From: Chthonomonadales bacterium
GTDB taxonomy: Bacteria; Armatimonadota; Chthonomonadetes; Chthonomonadales; CAJBBX01
Reading direction: 5' to 3'
Assembly (NCBI GenBank): GCA_027459625.1
Contig: DAIDHP010000004.1
Span: forward strand, 1 to 64,000
Length of the DNA: 64,000 nucleotides
Position 1 is the stretch's first letter, and each line of letters starts with the position of its first letter. The position numbers and the translations under genes were made by a program. The notes under the pieces were generated by a model, which was not told the DNA's origin, did no database searches, and saw only the letters and a program-made list of their open reading frames with translations. Shown here piece after piece: positions 17,192 through 28,400 of this stretch.

Positions 17192-20100
17192 TTAGGCGCT
17201 TTCCTCCTTGTTCAATTTCTTCATCTCTTTTTCCTGTTTTTTCAGTTCCGAACTCTTCATGAGAAAATACAGTATCGGAACAGCCATCTGCGAGAGTATC
17301 GTGGAGGCGATAGCCCCCGCCATCAATGAAATTGCCATCCCTTGGAATATTGGATCGAACAGGATCACAAATGAGCCGACGATCACTGCAGCCGCCGTTA
17401 GCAGAATTGGACGGAACCTTAGCGCCCCCGCATCAATTACCGCCTGCTCCAAAGGAATACCTTCCTCCAAGCGCAACTCGATAAAGTCCACGAGCAATAT
17501 GGAGTTGCGCACAATGATACCGCCTCCAGCGATGAATCCGATCATTGATGTGGCGGTGAAATACGCACCCAATATCCAGTGCCCCGGCAACACCCCGATC
17601 AAAGTTAGCGCGATGGGCGTCATGATGATGAACGGCGTTTTGTAGGATTGGAACCAGCCCACCACGAGGATGTAGATTAGCACGAGGACGGCGGCGAACG
17701 CGATCCCCAGATCCCTGAACACCTCGTATGTTATCTGCCATTCACCACTCCATTTCATCTTCACCTGATTCGTGGTGGAGGGGATATGGGTGAACATAAC
17801 ATCCACTTTGTGTCCGCTCTCTCCGCGCAACTGGTCGATTCGCTTATCCATATTGAGAATGGCGTAGACGGGGCTTTCGAGCCTACCGGTCACATCCCCT
17901 GTGACATAGACAACAGAGTGCAGATTTTTACGGTAAAGGGACTTGTCCGTGTTGACTCTCACCGGATTGACCAACTCTTGCAGCGGCACTAGGTGCCCGT
18001 CACGGGCGGCGACATATAGTTGTTCAAGTTGAAGAAAACCGCTTCGTTCCGCTCTGGAGATACGAAGCTTGATCGGAATATCCTCGCGTGCGCTTGCGTC
18101 ATGCGCCAAACCCACGTCCTGACCCGATAATGCGAGCGCTAACGTGTCATTGACATTCGCGGTGTCAACCCCGTTTAATGCGGCTTTTTGTTTGTCCACT
18201 ATGAACCGGTAAGAGGGCTGATTGTCATCCACATACCAGTCCACGTCGCACACACCGTCCGTGGTGTTGAATATGTGCTTGATTTTTTTCGCAATATCCA
18301 AACGGTCTTTTTGCGTGGGACCGAAAACCTCCGCAACCAATGTTTCAAGGACTGGAGGCCCCGGAGGCACCTCCGCAACCTTCACCCGGATTCCCCATTG
18401 CTTGGCGATTCGGGCGATTTCGGGACGAATTCTCTTCACGATGTCATGGCTTTGGGTGGAGCGTTTACTTTTGCCCACAAGGTTCACTTGTATATCCGCC
18501 TGATACGGCCATTGGCGCATGTAGTAGTGGCGCACCAACCCGTTGAAGTTATATGGGCTTGCAGTGCCCACATACATTTCGTAGTCGTGCACCTCCGGCA
18601 CGGTGGCGATGAAATTCGCCATCGCCCTTGTGGCCGCCGCAGTTTGCTCCAAAGTGGTTCCCATCGGCATGTCGATAATGATTTGGAATTCGCTCTTGTT
18701 GTCGAACGGTAGCATTTTGACGACCACTAGCTTGGTCACAACAAGCAGGATGGATCCAATCAGCAATAACACCACCGTGATAAAGTATGTCAATCGCAAT
18801 TTCCACGATCGCAACATAGGTCGCATTACTTTCTTGTATATGCGCACCAAAAGCAAATCCTTTTCCCCTTCGGCATGCTTTGAATGCTTGTGCGGATGCC
18901 CCTCCTTCAGCAACTTAAACGCTGCATAAGGCGTTACGACAAACGCCACCATTAAAGAGAAGAGCATCGCTGCCGAGGCGCCAACGGGAATCGGTCGCAT
19001 GTAAGGACCCATCATCCCCGAAACGAAAGCCATGGGCAAGATGGCGGAGATGACTGTGAAGGTGGCGAGAATTGTTGGATTCCCCACTTCATCGACGGCG
19101 TATATCGCCGATTCCAAAGGAGGTTTCCTCTGTTCCAATGGCAATCGACTATGCCGCACAATGTTCTCCACCACCACTATCGCATCATCCACCAGAATTC
19201 CGATGGAGAATATCAGAGCGAACAGCGTAATGCGGTTCAGCGTATATCCGTACAAATAGAACACCAGCAATGTTAAAGCGAGCGTGACAGGAATGGCGAT
19301 TAACACAACCATGGATTCCTTCCATCCCAAGGTGATCGCAATAAGCAATGTCACCGAGATCACCGCAATAAGCATGTGGAACAGAAGATCGTTGGATTTC
19401 TCCTCCGCTGTGGCGCCGTAATTCCGCGTTACAGTGATATAAACATCGGATGGGATTAAGGTGCCTTTAAGACCGTCGACCTTTTGCATCACTGAGGAAA
19501 CCACATTGACGGCGTTGGATCCCTTCCGTTTGGCGACGGAGATGGTTACCGCGGGTTGTAGTCCTCGTGCATTCTCCGGTTTTTCGCTTCCCTTCCCATA
19601 TCCAAGGAAAACGTAATCCTTGGGTTCCTCGGGGCCGTCCTGAATCCGGGAGATATCGGAAAGATAGACCGGATGCCCTTGGAACACCCCCACTACGATA
19701 GAGCCGACATCCTCGATATTCTTAAGGAATGTTCCGGTTTTAATCGCCAATTCCGTGTTGTCATGCGAGAAGTATCCTGCAACGGCGGATTGATTCGCAC
19801 CTCCTAGAGCCTGCGCCACCTCCTCCGGGGCCAGGTTGTAGCCCGCCATCTTTTCACGATCCAGCGTCACCCGCACTTCACGTCGATCTCCGCCAATGAT
19901 ATGGGTCTCGGACACGTCGTAAACGGGCTTGATCTCATCCTCGACCCTCTCCGCAAGCAGCCTTAATTGATAGGCGTTATAATCTTTGCTGTGCAGAGTG
20001 AGAGCGAGAATGGGTACATCGTTAATGGATCGCGACTTGATGATCGGAAGCGACGCCCCCGGCGGAATGATATCATAATGAGATTGCAGCTTTTCCCGCA

Positions 20101-20437
20101 ACCGCACCAACGCATCATCCTCGTTCCATCCCACATAGAATTGAGCCACCACTAGACATTGTCCTGGACTAGATGTGGAATAGACGTATTCAATGCCTGG
20201 TATCTCCCATATCAACTTCTCCATGGGGATGGAAACCCTTCTTTCCACCTCCTTGGCGGAAGCTCCCGGCATGGAGACTAGGATATCCATCATTGGAACC
20301 ACTATCTGAGGGTCCTCTTCACGAGGCGTTTTCAACGTGGCGAACACCCCCAGCAATAGAGCTGTGATGATAATCAACGGTGTCAGTTTCGAGTTTATGA
20401 AAGCCGAAGCCAAACGGCCGGCTAGTCCTAGTTTCAT
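17192..20437 (-). CDS. RND efflux transporter permease (AcrB/CzcA type)
   Basis: The 1081-residue proton-driven pump of the inner membrane. The architecture is standard: one N-terminal helix ([18 protein letters not shown]), two large periplasmic loops, and twelve helices in two sets. TM4 holds the paired aspartates of the proton relay in [19 protein letters not shown]. The second loop and the C-terminal helices ([19 protein letters not shown]) are complete. It follows its adaptor gene after a 166-base gap and is likely transcribed from the ArsR end. No outer-membrane TolC-like partner lies nearby. Substrate is not readable; the DUF302, DUF2892 and ArsR neighbours hint at sulfur or metal stress rather than drugs. 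Confidence 0.93.
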   Translation of the reverse strand: MKLGLAGRLASAFINSKLTPLIIITALLLGVFATLKTPREEDPQIVVPMMDILVSMPGASAKEVERRVSIPMEKLIWEIPGIEYVYSTSSPGQCLVVAQFYVGWNEDDALVRLREKLQSHYDIIPPGASLPIIKSRSINDVPILALTLHSKDYNAYQLRLLAERVEDEIKPVYDVSETHIIGGDRREVRVTLDREKMAGYNLAPEEVAQALGGANQSAVAGYFSHDNTELAIKTGTFLKNIEDVGSIVVGVFQGHPVYLSDISRIQDGPEEPKDYVFLGYGKGSEKPENARGLQPAVTISVAKRKGSNAVNVVSSVMQKVDGLKGTLIPSDVYITVTRNYGATAEEKSNDLLFHMLIAVISVTLLIAITLGWKESMVVLIAIPVTLALTLLVFYLYGYTLNRITLFALIFSIGILVDDAIVVVENIVRHSRLPLEQRKPPLESAIYAVDEVGNPTILATFTVISAILPMAFVSGMMGPYMRPIPVGASAAMLFSLMVAFVVTPYAAFKLLKEGHPHKHSKHAEGEKDLLLVRIYKKVMRPMLRSWKLRLTYFITVVLLLIGSILLVVTKLVVVKMLPFDNKSEFQIIIDMPMGTTLEQTAAATRAMANFIATVPEVHDYEMYVGTASPYNFNGLVRHYYMRQWPYQADIQVNLVGKSKRSTQSHDIVKRIRPEIARIAKQWGIRVKVAEVPPGPPVLETLVAEVFGPTQKDRLDIAKKIKHIFNTTDGVCDVDWYVDDNQPSYRFIVDKQKAALNGVDTANVNDTLALALSGQDVGLAHDASAREDIPIKLRISRAERSGFLQLEQLYVAARDGHLVPLQELVNPVRVNTDKSLYRKNLHSVVYVTGDVTGRLESPVYAILNMDKRIDQLRGESGHKVDVMFTHIPSTTNQVKMKWSGEWQITYEVFRDLGIAFAAVLVLIYILVVGWFQSYKTPFIIMTPIALTLIGVLPGHWILGAYFTATSMIGFIAGGGIIVRNSILLVDFIELRLEEGIPLEQAVIDAGALRFRPILLTAAAVIVGSFVILFDPIFQGMAISLMAGAIASTILSQMAVPILYFLMKSSELKKQEKEMKKLNKEESA

Positions 20438-20603
20438 GTTCAGCCCCTTATATTTTGAGGTTAGGCGTGACTTTATTTAGTGTTCTCGCAAGGTTCAAGA
20501 TGATTTCATCTTCCGTGTTTGGGTGATGCCGGACAAGCATATCGCACATTAGGATGACCCTCACGGGTATGTCTTAATGGATCAGCCTGCAATGGATTTT
20601 CCC

Positions 20604-22100
20604 TTACGACGAGACGGAGCCGTTTTGCACGATATCCCCGTCCTTAATCCTGTCCGTTCCGCTCATGATCACTTTCTCGCCCGGATTGACGCCGGAAAGA
20701 ATGGGGTATTCGTTTCCAATGGGTTGCCCGATGGTCACAATCCTCAGCCTTGCGATATTTTTGCTGTTAACCACGAACACATAATGAAGTCCCTGTAACT
20801 CAATTAGAGCGGAGGATGGAACCAGCAGACGTTTTTCCACGCCGAACTGAAATCGCACTCTGCCGTACATTCCGCTTCGGATATTGGCGTTTGAAGGCAA
20901 TTGGAGTTTCACAACAAACGTGTGGCTTGCCTGATTACCTTGAGGTGAAATCTCCACGACTTTCCCCATAACCTCATTGCCGTTCAGCGCATCAATGAAC
21001 ACAGGCTCCTTGTCGCCCAAATGAACGATTGAAAGCGCATTTTCGGGCACGACCGCCTCGATACGAAGCGCACCTCCCTGTATCATGAGCAAGGGAACTC
21101 CGGGATTAGCGAACGCACCCGGATCAGCCATTCTCTTTTCAACAACTCCGTCAAAGGGGGCTTGCACCGAGGCGTAGTCCTGTCCAACCACGGCGATTTG
21201 CAACGCGGCCTGAGCCTGTCGTACGCCCGCTGTGGCGCTCTGAACCTCTCCTTTAAGGACGTTCACCTGCAAGGCGCCTGCGATGGCTTGCTTGAGTCCA
21301 GCTTCGGCCTGATTATACGCCGCCATCGCTTGCCTCACGCCTTCGTTCGCCGCTTGAATATCCTCTTTGCGGCTGCCCTCCTGCGTCATGCTCTGCGACT
21401 GCACCGATGTATTATATTGCGCCTGAGCCACTTTTAGCTGGGTGTCGTAGGTGTCGTACTGTTGCTTGGATATCGCACCCTGCTGATACAGGTTTTTCAT
21501 GCGATCAAAGTTACTCTGCGCAAGCTCAAGTTCCGCCTTCGCCTGAATGACCCCAAGATTCGCTTGCTCTCTTTGCTGTTTTCGCGGGCCGTTTATTACA
21601 AGTTCCTGTTTGGCTTGCGCAGCCTTTAGCGCCGCTTGACTTACTCGGACTGCAGCCTGAGCGGACGCTATCTTCGCGTTGCTCATGGCATCACCCATTT
21701 TCACCGACACAATGGCGTTTTGGTAGCCCACCTTTGCGCTGTGAAGATTCGCCTGAGCCTGCTGTATGCCCGCTTGCAAATCCCGCATGTCCAGTGTGAC
21801 GAGGGTCTCCCCTTTGTGAACGACATCCCCCTCATGTACGTTGACCTTGGTTATCAACCCCATCACCCTTGAGGATACGGGGGCGTCGTATTCCGATTGC
21901 ACGGTGCCGATCACCTCCAACCATTTCGGGGTGGTAACGTACGATGCGGTCATCACACTTGCATCCACGAACTGCGAGGGGTTGTTCTCCACGCTTTCCG
22001 CCAACGCGGGATGCTTTTTCATGTTGGCAAAGGCATACCATATCCCTGCCACGATAACCAGTCCGATAAGAGAAAGCACGGTGATTTTTTTTGTATTCAT
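20604..22100 (-). CDS. HlyD/MFP family periplasmic adaptor of the RND pump
   Basis: About 498 residues from the ATG at 22100 (AGGAGATGTATCAA upstream). An N-terminal membrane anchor (VLSLIGLVIVAGIWYAF) is followed by a first lipoyl half (VMGLITKVNVHEGDVVHKG), an unusually long alanine- and glutamine-rich coiled coil of roughly 180 residues, the second lipoyl half (VQAPFDGVVEKRM) and beta-barrel and membrane-proximal domains. It bridges the pump to an outer-membrane channel. The extended hairpin is longer than in AcrA-type adaptors, which usually means a different fit to the outer-membrane partner. Confidence 0.9.
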   Translation of the reverse strand: MNTKKITVLSLIGLVIVAGIWYAFANMKKHPALAESVENNPSQFVDASVMTASYVTTPKWLEVIGTVQSEYDAPVSSRVMGLITKVNVHEGDVVHKGETLVTLDMRDLQAGIQQAQANLHSAKVGYQNAIVSVKMGDAMSNAKIASAQAAVRVSQAALKAAQAKQELVINGPRKQQREQANLGVIQAKAELELAQSNFDRMKNLYQQGAISKQQYDTYDTQLKVAQAQYNTSVQSQSMTQEGSRKEDIQAANEGVRQAMAAYNQAEAGLKQAIAGALQVNVLKGEVQSATAGVRQAQAALQIAVVGQDYASVQAPFDGVVEKRMADPGAFANPGVPLLMIQGGALRIEAVVPENALSIVHLGDKEPVFIDALNGNEVMGKVVEISPQGNQASHTFVVKLQLPSNANIRSGMYGRVRFQFGVEKRLLVPSSALIELQGLHYVFVVNSKNIARLRIVTIGQPIGNEYPILSGVNPGEKVIMSGTDRIKDGDIVQNGSVSS

Positions 22101-22227
22101 TTGATACATCTCCTGATGCTTAGCAATATATTTCCTCTGTTTCAACATTCATAATCGTCGTGGATTATAATCGACAAATCATAGTTCTTACCATGATACA
22201 ATGTACTGCAGGTATATATCATCCATT

Positions 22228-22557
22228 TCACATATTATGGGGTTTTACGCACATGCCATCATGCCTGCGGATGCATTCCAGTAGAAGAAGAACGCTTGGA
22301 TCGACAATGCAATAAAGCACGTTGTGACTGTCTCTTTTCGAAGAGATCAATCCTTGATCCTTTAGGATTCGAAGCTGCTGACTAACGATTGCTTGCGATG
22401 CCCCCGCCGCTTCGGTGATTTCGGTGACTGTTCGGGGCTCCTTCTCATGATGCAGGTAATCCAAAATGCGCAAGCGGAGAGGGTGAGCTGCGTTTCGAAT
22501 GACCGGCGCCACCCTCTCAAGCGTATCCATATCTATCAGTTCATCGTCAATAACCAT
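22228..22557 (-). CDS. ArsR-family transcriptional repressor
   Basis: 109 residues from the ATG at 22557, with AGGAG six bases before it. The winged helix is clear: AHPLRLRILDYLHHE, TVTEITEAAGASQAIVSQQLRILKDQGLI (recognition helix) and SKRDSHNVLYCI (wing). The classical ELCVCDL metal site of ArsR/SmtB is absent. Its three cysteines (83, 95, 103) all lie in the C-terminal third, so a thiol-based or C-terminal metal sensor is possible. The 7-bp palindrome upstream is a likely operator. It probably controls the adaptor, pump and DUF2892 genes downstream. Confidence 0.9.
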   Translation of the reverse strand: MVIDDELIDMDTLERVAPVIRNAAHPLRLRILDYLHHEKEPRTVTEITEAAGASQAIVSQQLRILKDQGLISSKRDSHNVLYCIVDPSVLLLLECIRRHDGMCVKPHNM

Positions 22558-22577
22558 GGAGTACTCCTGTATTCTAT

Positions 22578-22597
22578 ATATATGAATATACATATAT
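22578..22597 (-). promoter_or_regulatory. Candidate ArsR operator
   Basis: ATATATG (22578-22584) and CATATAT (22591-22597) form a perfect inverted repeat with a 6-base spacer, about 20 bases upstream of the regulator start. The size and AT-rich form fit ArsR-family operators, suggesting autorepression. Confidence 0.5.
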
Positions 22598-22893
22598 TAC
22601 GATGGTTTTGTCAACGATTCGGGAATTTTTTTCAAAATGTTTTTTGGGGCATTAAGATGCCTATGCTCAAGCATTTAGTGCGTCTCGGTTGTGTTTTCAA
22701 GAACCATGCAAACGTCCTCAGGCGCCTCAGGAACGTCGTCATTTCACCCTTCGGGTGGTGAGAACATAGGGAAGCATATATTGGGAATGGTGATGGATAG
22801 GTATGATGCTGTTGTGACGGATAGATATAATGCCGCCTGATCGTTTAGCGTAGGATGGTATCAAGCGGCTTAATGCAAGCGATTTGGTGTGCG

Positions 22894-23283
22894 TTAAGAT
22901 TTCAAATGTTGAATCGCACGAGCGAGTTTTTCTCTCACCTCATCAACGATAGGCTCCATCTCCTTGCTTGACAGCATCCGCATCATGATCGCAGGATCTT
23001 GCACCGCCACCTTGGTTTGTCCTTCGCATGCATGCACGAGAGCTGTGCATGGAAGCATCAAACCAATCTCATGCTCCGCCCGGAGAGCTCGGTACGCAAA
23101 GTTTGGATTGCACACCCCGAGAATCGTGTATGGTTCAATCTCTTTCCCAATCTTATCCTTGAGGGTTTTTTGCATGTCCGTTTCCGTTATTACACCAAAG
23201 CCTTCCGCTTGAAACGCGTCCTTGACTTTTTGCAACGTTTCCGCAAAAGGCAGGTTCAGGTTCGCTTTTAAATCATCACTCAT
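22894..23283 (-). CDS. DUF302 domain protein
   Basis: 129 residues from the ATG at 23283 (AGAGGAGATAAAG upstream). The protein shows the DUF302 course: FAETLQKVKDAFQAEGFGVITETDMQKTLKDKIG, YTILGVCNPNFAYRAL, GLMLPCTALVHA and QDPAIMM. The family folds as a small alpha/beta dimer of unknown function and commonly lies beside ArsR regulators, thioredoxin-like or sulfur-handling genes and efflux pumps. It is upstream of the ArsR gene on the same strand but 300 bases away, so a separate unit is likely. Confidence 0.88.
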   Translation of the reverse strand: MSDDLKANLNLPFAETLQKVKDAFQAEGFGVITETDMQKTLKDKIGKEIEPYTILGVCNPNFAYRALRAEHEIGLMLPCTALVHACEGQTKVAVQDPAIMMRMLSSKEMEPIVDEVREKLARAIQHLKS

Positions 23284-23498
23284 CTTTATCTCCTCTTCTA
23301 AGCGCAAAATTCCGCCTTACCATTCCTCGTAACGCGCATTTCAACGTTTCACTACGCGTAAAGAAGGGATGTAACCGCCACTTATACGTGCACTATCGTA
23401 CCTTTTAACGGTTAAGTGATGAAAAAGTTCCCGTCGAACACGATACCCGGCATGCAAACCGCGCTCCTGCGTTATGAATGTCAATTTTCATCGTAATC

Positions 23499-24035
23499 TC
23501 ACAGCTTAACGCCAACCGTTTTGAACTCCATCTTTCTGTGCGAGAGGGAGAGCTCCAAGGACTTACGGAATTCCGGGGACGATTTGGAAATGGCCGTTTT
23601 GAGAGCCGTTTCCGCCGCACGGGACGGGATTCGCTCCAAAGCCATGCGTGCAGCGTCCTGAGTGTCCGGATCCATCAGTTGCTTGGAAAGAGCTGGAACC
23701 GCTTCCGCGCCTCCCACATATCCCAGCAGATCAATAGCGAGTAATCGAAGGTTTTTGGGGGAGTGGTTATTGACGAGCTTGGAGAGTTCACCCGTCATAT
23801 TCCGGGCTTCCACCTTCGCACCGGGTCTCGCCGCGTGATGAGTCATCATTTTAAGCACTTCTCCTGCGGTTTTAGAGCGTACTCGATCATCCCCGCTGCA
23901 GACTTCAGCCACAATCGGCGTAGCCTCGGAGGGTAATTCACCGCCAACCGTGTTCGCTTGGAGTTTCGCGGTGTCGTCCCCTTGTATCATATCGTTAAGT
24001 ATCCGCTCAATTTTTTGGGAAAAATCAGTATCCAT
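23499..24035 (-). CDS. HEAT-repeat protein
   Basis: About 178 residues from the ATG at 24035 (GGAGGCAACCG upstream). Successive helical pairs resemble HEAT or PBS-lyase-like repeats: VAEVCSGDDRVRSKTAGEVLKMM, NLRLLAIDLLGYVGGAEAVPAL and LMDPDTQDAARMALERIPS. Such scaffolds bind other proteins. It begins over the 3' end of the Tat-exported Gfo/Idh gene: its ribosome binding site lies within the last codons of that gene, so the two are translationally linked. A regulatory or accessory role to that oxidoreductase is inference. Confidence 0.75.
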   Translation of the reverse strand: MDTDFSQKIERILNDMIQGDDTAKLQANTVGGELPSEATPIVAEVCSGDDRVRSKTAGEVLKMMTHHAARPGAKVEARNMTGELSKLVNNHSPKNLRLLAIDLLGYVGGAEAVPALSKQLMDPDTQDAARMALERIPSRAAETALKTAISKSSPEFRKSLELSLSHRKMEFKTVGVKL

Positions 24036-24046
24036 CGGTTGCCTCC

Positions 24047-25330
24047 TTATATCTGCCATGGGGCGCGATACTCTCCTCGGAGCATCCTTTTCGCCTCTTC
24101 GTCGTTTATAAAGGTTTCACGAGTGAAATCATAGGTCACCTTGCGCCCCAGAGTCCATGCGATATTGCCAAGGATGCAGAGGGTGACAACATGGTAGCCG
24201 ATCTCCACGTCCATAATGGGTTTGGTGTGTGTGCGGATTGCATTCAGCCAGTTATCCCGGTGATCATTGCTTACCGCCACTTCCTTGCCACCAGGAGGGA
24301 CTTTGAAATCCTTGGCTTTTGGCTGTGTGTCGCATCCTCCATCCCCTCCGAACTGGAGCAATTCTCCTTTATCCCCGTGATAGATCGCCCCCCACCCTTG
24401 TGGATTTTGCGAGGGAGGGTTCCCAGGTTGTCCCCATGTGAGCGTCCAGTCGGGATTTTGAAAAGTCCAAGTGACGCTCATCGTGTCCGGCACGTTATAG
24501 CAGCCCACCGTTTTTCTCTCTCCTGTTGCCTCGCATGTTACGACGCCCTTGTATTGATCGTTACCCATCGCCCAGGAGACGATGCTGAAGGCGTGCATCC
24601 CTCGGTCGCGGATAAACCCCGCACCGAAATCCATGAACCATCGGAAATTGAAGAAACAGCGGATGGGATTGTAGTCAACCCATTTTGCAGGGCCTAACCA
24701 CATATTCCAGTCCAATGAGGCGGGGACGGGTTGCGGATCGCCCCAGTCCGTGGTGGAGAAATTCAATACATGCCATACGTCCACCCGATTCACCTTTCCA
24801 ATCATCCCGTTCAAGACGTAATCAGCGATAGCCCTGCCAGATGAGGTGGATCGTCCCTGCGCTCCGATTTGCACTGTGCGATCATAATATCGAGCCGCAT
24901 TCACCATGGCTCTGCCCTCCTCAATGGTGCGCGATGTGGGTTTTTCACAATAGACATGCTTGCCAGCCTGGCACGCCATGACTGTCATTACAGCGTGCCA
25001 GTGATCAGGCGTGGCGATCATCACCGCATCGATATCCTTGCGGTCAAGAATACGCCGAAAGTCCTTGGTAAGGAAGGGCGTTCCTTGAGTCACTCGTTTC
25101 GCGGCGTTAGCCATGTGTCCATCGTCCACATCGCAAATAGCCGCGCTATCCGAAGCGACATGATTGATACCCATGCCTCCCACCCCAATGTTGCCAATGA
25201 TGATTTTGTCATTTGCGCCTGTTCTGCCTTTCCATCCGATCACCTCGCTTGGAACGAAATAGGGGATTGCAAATGCCATTGCGGTTTTGCCGATCATCTC
25301 TCTTCGACTGAATTTCCGGCTTGTAGTCAT
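24047..25330 (-). CDS. Tat-exported Gfo/Idh/MocA oxidoreductase
   Basis: About 427 residues. The ATG at 25330 follows GAGGAGGAGTAAG and gives a twin-arginine signal (KFSRREMIGKTAMAFAIPYF), typical of the glucose-fructose oxidoreductase-like group with a bound cofactor. The Rossmann segment (IIIGNIGVGGMGINHV) and CEKPTSRTIEEGRAMV follow; the C-terminal domain has FMDFGAGFIRDRGMHAFSIVSW. It should act in the periplasm on a sugar or glycoside, perhaps as a keto-sugar forming enzyme. The HEAT gene is coupled to its 3' end. Confidence 0.9.
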   Translation of the reverse strand: MTTSRKFSRREMIGKTAMAFAIPYFVPSEVIGWKGRTGANDKIIIGNIGVGGMGINHVASDSAAICDVDDGHMANAAKRVTQGTPFLTKDFRRILDRKDIDAVMIATPDHWHAVMTVMACQAGKHVYCEKPTSRTIEEGRAMVNAARYYDRTVQIGAQGRSTSSGRAIADYVLNGMIGKVNRVDVWHVLNFSTTDWGDPQPVPASLDWNMWLGPAKWVDYNPIRCFFNFRWFMDFGAGFIRDRGMHAFSIVSWAMGNDQYKGVVTCEATGERKTVGCYNVPDTMSVTWTFQNPDWTLTWGQPGNPPSQNPQGWGAIYHGDKGELLQFGGDGGCDTQPKAKDFKVPPGGKEVAVSNDHRDNWLNAIRTHTKPIMDVEIGYHVVTLCILGNIAWTLGRKVTYDFTRETFINDEEAKRMLRGEYRAPWQI

Positions 25331-25432
25331 CTTACTCCTCCTCTCATTTGAAGGCGTGTAATACGATTGGCGCCGATATGTTTGGTATGCGGGTCGCATT
25401 CTTTCAGACTAGAAAAGGAACGGATACGGCTT

Positions 25433-28400
25433 TTAGAAGTGCAAGTTGATATTGGCGTCCAGGGAATTCACCTGATAGTTGCTTGAACCGGTTGTGACGT
25501 CGGTGCTGATATTCTCCTGATATCTCCAACCAAGTGAAAAACTGGCGTTCTGCGTTAGACCGAAATCGATACCCAAGAGAAACGTCTTTTGTTCGGAAGC
25601 CAGATATCCCGTACTCAAAGCGTCATCGTACTCAAGGTAGGCGTTGCTTTTTAACCATACGGGATATTCAAATCTGGATGAGTAGGCGTTTAACTGTGTG
25701 TTCATTGTTGACGGGATGGTGATGGATCCCGGTATGGACGTGGTGGTGTTGGTTGCGCTGGAGCTCAAGGTGCTATTGGCAACCATGGATTGATAGCTTA
25801 ACGTCGTGGTGAGCTTTCCCCAAGGCTTGGTTCGGATATTGAAGAAGAAAAGGCTGCTGTTTGATCCTCCGTTATTGCCGAGGTAAATCATGTTCTGAGC
25901 GCTGATGCTGGCGTTGCATGCGAAACGCTCGCCGGTGTTATAGCTCCAGTTTAGTGTGACACTATTCTGTGTGCTGTTGTACAGGTAGTTCCCTTGGCTG
26001 CTGGACTGGCTCCAATCCAAATCGAATGACATGGTTCGCCAAGGTTGATAGCTGAGCAAGGCGCTAATCCCATTCGACTGCCCTGTGAAACTGGTGCTGT
26101 TGTAAGTGTTCGCACTGCTGTTGCTTAAAAGCCCGCTATAGTTCCCGTAACCGCCCACGGCGCTGTTATAGCCACCGCCCGCGTAGGTGGTGTCGGTGAT
26201 GGAACCGAGCAGACTCGTGCCCGTATTGGCGGTGGGTATATTGGGGAAGTTGTTATAAATGCTGGACGCATCTCTGACGGCGGGAGTTCCATATCGCAGA
26301 AACGGGAAACCCGGGAAAGCGTACATCATTTTGTTTGCGATCGCATTGGTGGCTAACGATGTTGTCGTAGTGGGGGTGGATGTTGTGGTCCCGTAAAGGG
26401 AATAGTTACCGGAGTTTTGATTTTGATAGCTCAGTTTCAAACTTACATTTCGCATCGGTTTGGTGTCCGCCGTCAAACTCATGTCGGTAGCGGAGGATTT
26501 CACACCTGTGTTACTAGTCATACTGCTATCCGCAAGGACTCCACTGAGATTCAAGTTCGATCCCGCCCGCCAGTGCATGTTTAAATTGGTGTTGAAGGAG
26601 TTGGTGCCTGTGACGGATAGCTGAGTGGGTGTGGTTGTGGAACCGGTCGTCGTGGATGCGGTGGTGACATATGAGGAGTAATTCTTGTTTTCGCCCATGT
26701 TGAGACCGAAGCCAAATGATTTGAAATTCCAATTCAACCCAAGGTTATCGGTCGTGTAGTTGGATTCACCCCCTGCGGCAAGGATCGTATCCATGCCGTT
26801 ATGAGAAAAGGAGAATTGACCAGCCCTGCCGATCTGCCAGTTTAATGAAGCTTGGATTTGCTTGAAATTATCCAACCCCGTGCTGTTGGCGGTTGTACTC
26901 GTTCCGGTGGTGTCATAACTGTAGTCAGGCTTTTTTGTGGATTCATAGGTTGTGGAGAGTTTCAAGCTATGGGTTATCTGGTAATCCATTCCAAGGGTGA
27001 CGCCCCTCTCGTTTTGTTGGAATCCCGTGCTTTCAATTGAGGTGTAATTGGATCCTATGTTCCGGAGGTACGTGGTGAAGTCAAGTTTCTGATTGAGGAA
27101 TGACATATTGCTGCGCACATTCCAGGCTGTTCCTGAGACCAATCCGCTGGTCATTTGCAGGCTGCTGGACGCCATTTCCGCGGATACATTTCCTAACTTG
27201 CCAAGGGAGAAAGTAGAGTCCATACCCCAAACGTTACGGTTTCCCGGCACATCGTTTACCACCTGCGGGGTGTAGGTGATCTTAATGATTTCCGAGCTTG
27301 GCACCGGATACGCGAAATAGACCTGATTGGGAATGCTCGGATCAACGATATAATCAACACCATAGGTTTTCAATGTGGCTCCGATATAAGCCTGCATGGG
27401 ATATTTCGGAGCCGCGCTCACAATCTGTCCTGCGGCATTATATTGGACGATAAGGTCCACGGGGTATGTCAGCACGTAAGGGGTGCCGGCGTTATTGTAA
27501 CCGTAGAATTGGTCTGTTTTGGTTTGCAGGGAACTGGATCCGTTAGGGGTCGTTTCCTGCATGTATGTCAGTCCTACTTGAGCACCTCTGAACGAGGTGA
27601 CATCGGCTCTCCATCCGTTGATCGTCCCCACCGACTGATTCAGACCATAGGTTTCGAAGGATACGGCGATCGTGTCCATCTCACTTATAATCATTCCGGT
27701 TTTAAAAGTTAGTTCGCCGGTGGTTGTATCCAAGGTGTAATCCGTGCCTTGCACCATGGGCTGATTGTTCACTCTCACCTGAACGGATCCGTCCACGATT
27801 TGTCCCCCGGCATACACGTAGTAAGGTCCGGGACCGTTTCCTCCGTGAATGGTGATGGTTTGAACCTGCGCTCGCGTTTGCGTGTAAAGCGAAGTTAGTT
27901 TCAACCCCTTCGTGACGTTCGCCGAGACTTGAACCCCTTGTAGGGATCGAGTGAAATTAATTAGAGAGTTGCCGCGAATGGTGCCGGTGATATCTCCTGC
28001 GTCCACCTTCAGATTTTTCGAGGCGTAGTTCAATGATATCTGGTTGTTGTATGGGTTGCCATAGATATTATTACTATAGTGTGTTTGAAAGTTTATGAGT
28101 CCGAGAACTTTCCCCTCCACGGTTAAATCCGTGTTATCGTACGATCCGGCTAATCCCTGCTGGCCGAAATAGTTGTCCGTTTGGTAGGCTGCGGTGCTGC
28201 CCGTGACGTTTTCCATATGAAAGCCTATCGTCTGCTGACCCTGCACCTTGATTTTGGTGTCAAGAGCGCGGCCGATTTTATGCATGCCATCGCCAACTCG
28301 AGTGAAAAAGCTTGTAACGCTTGAAAAGGGGGCCTTGCTTGGAGATGATTCCGGAATGGGAATGGGGCTGACATACCCTGGAGCGTGATAGGATTGAAAA

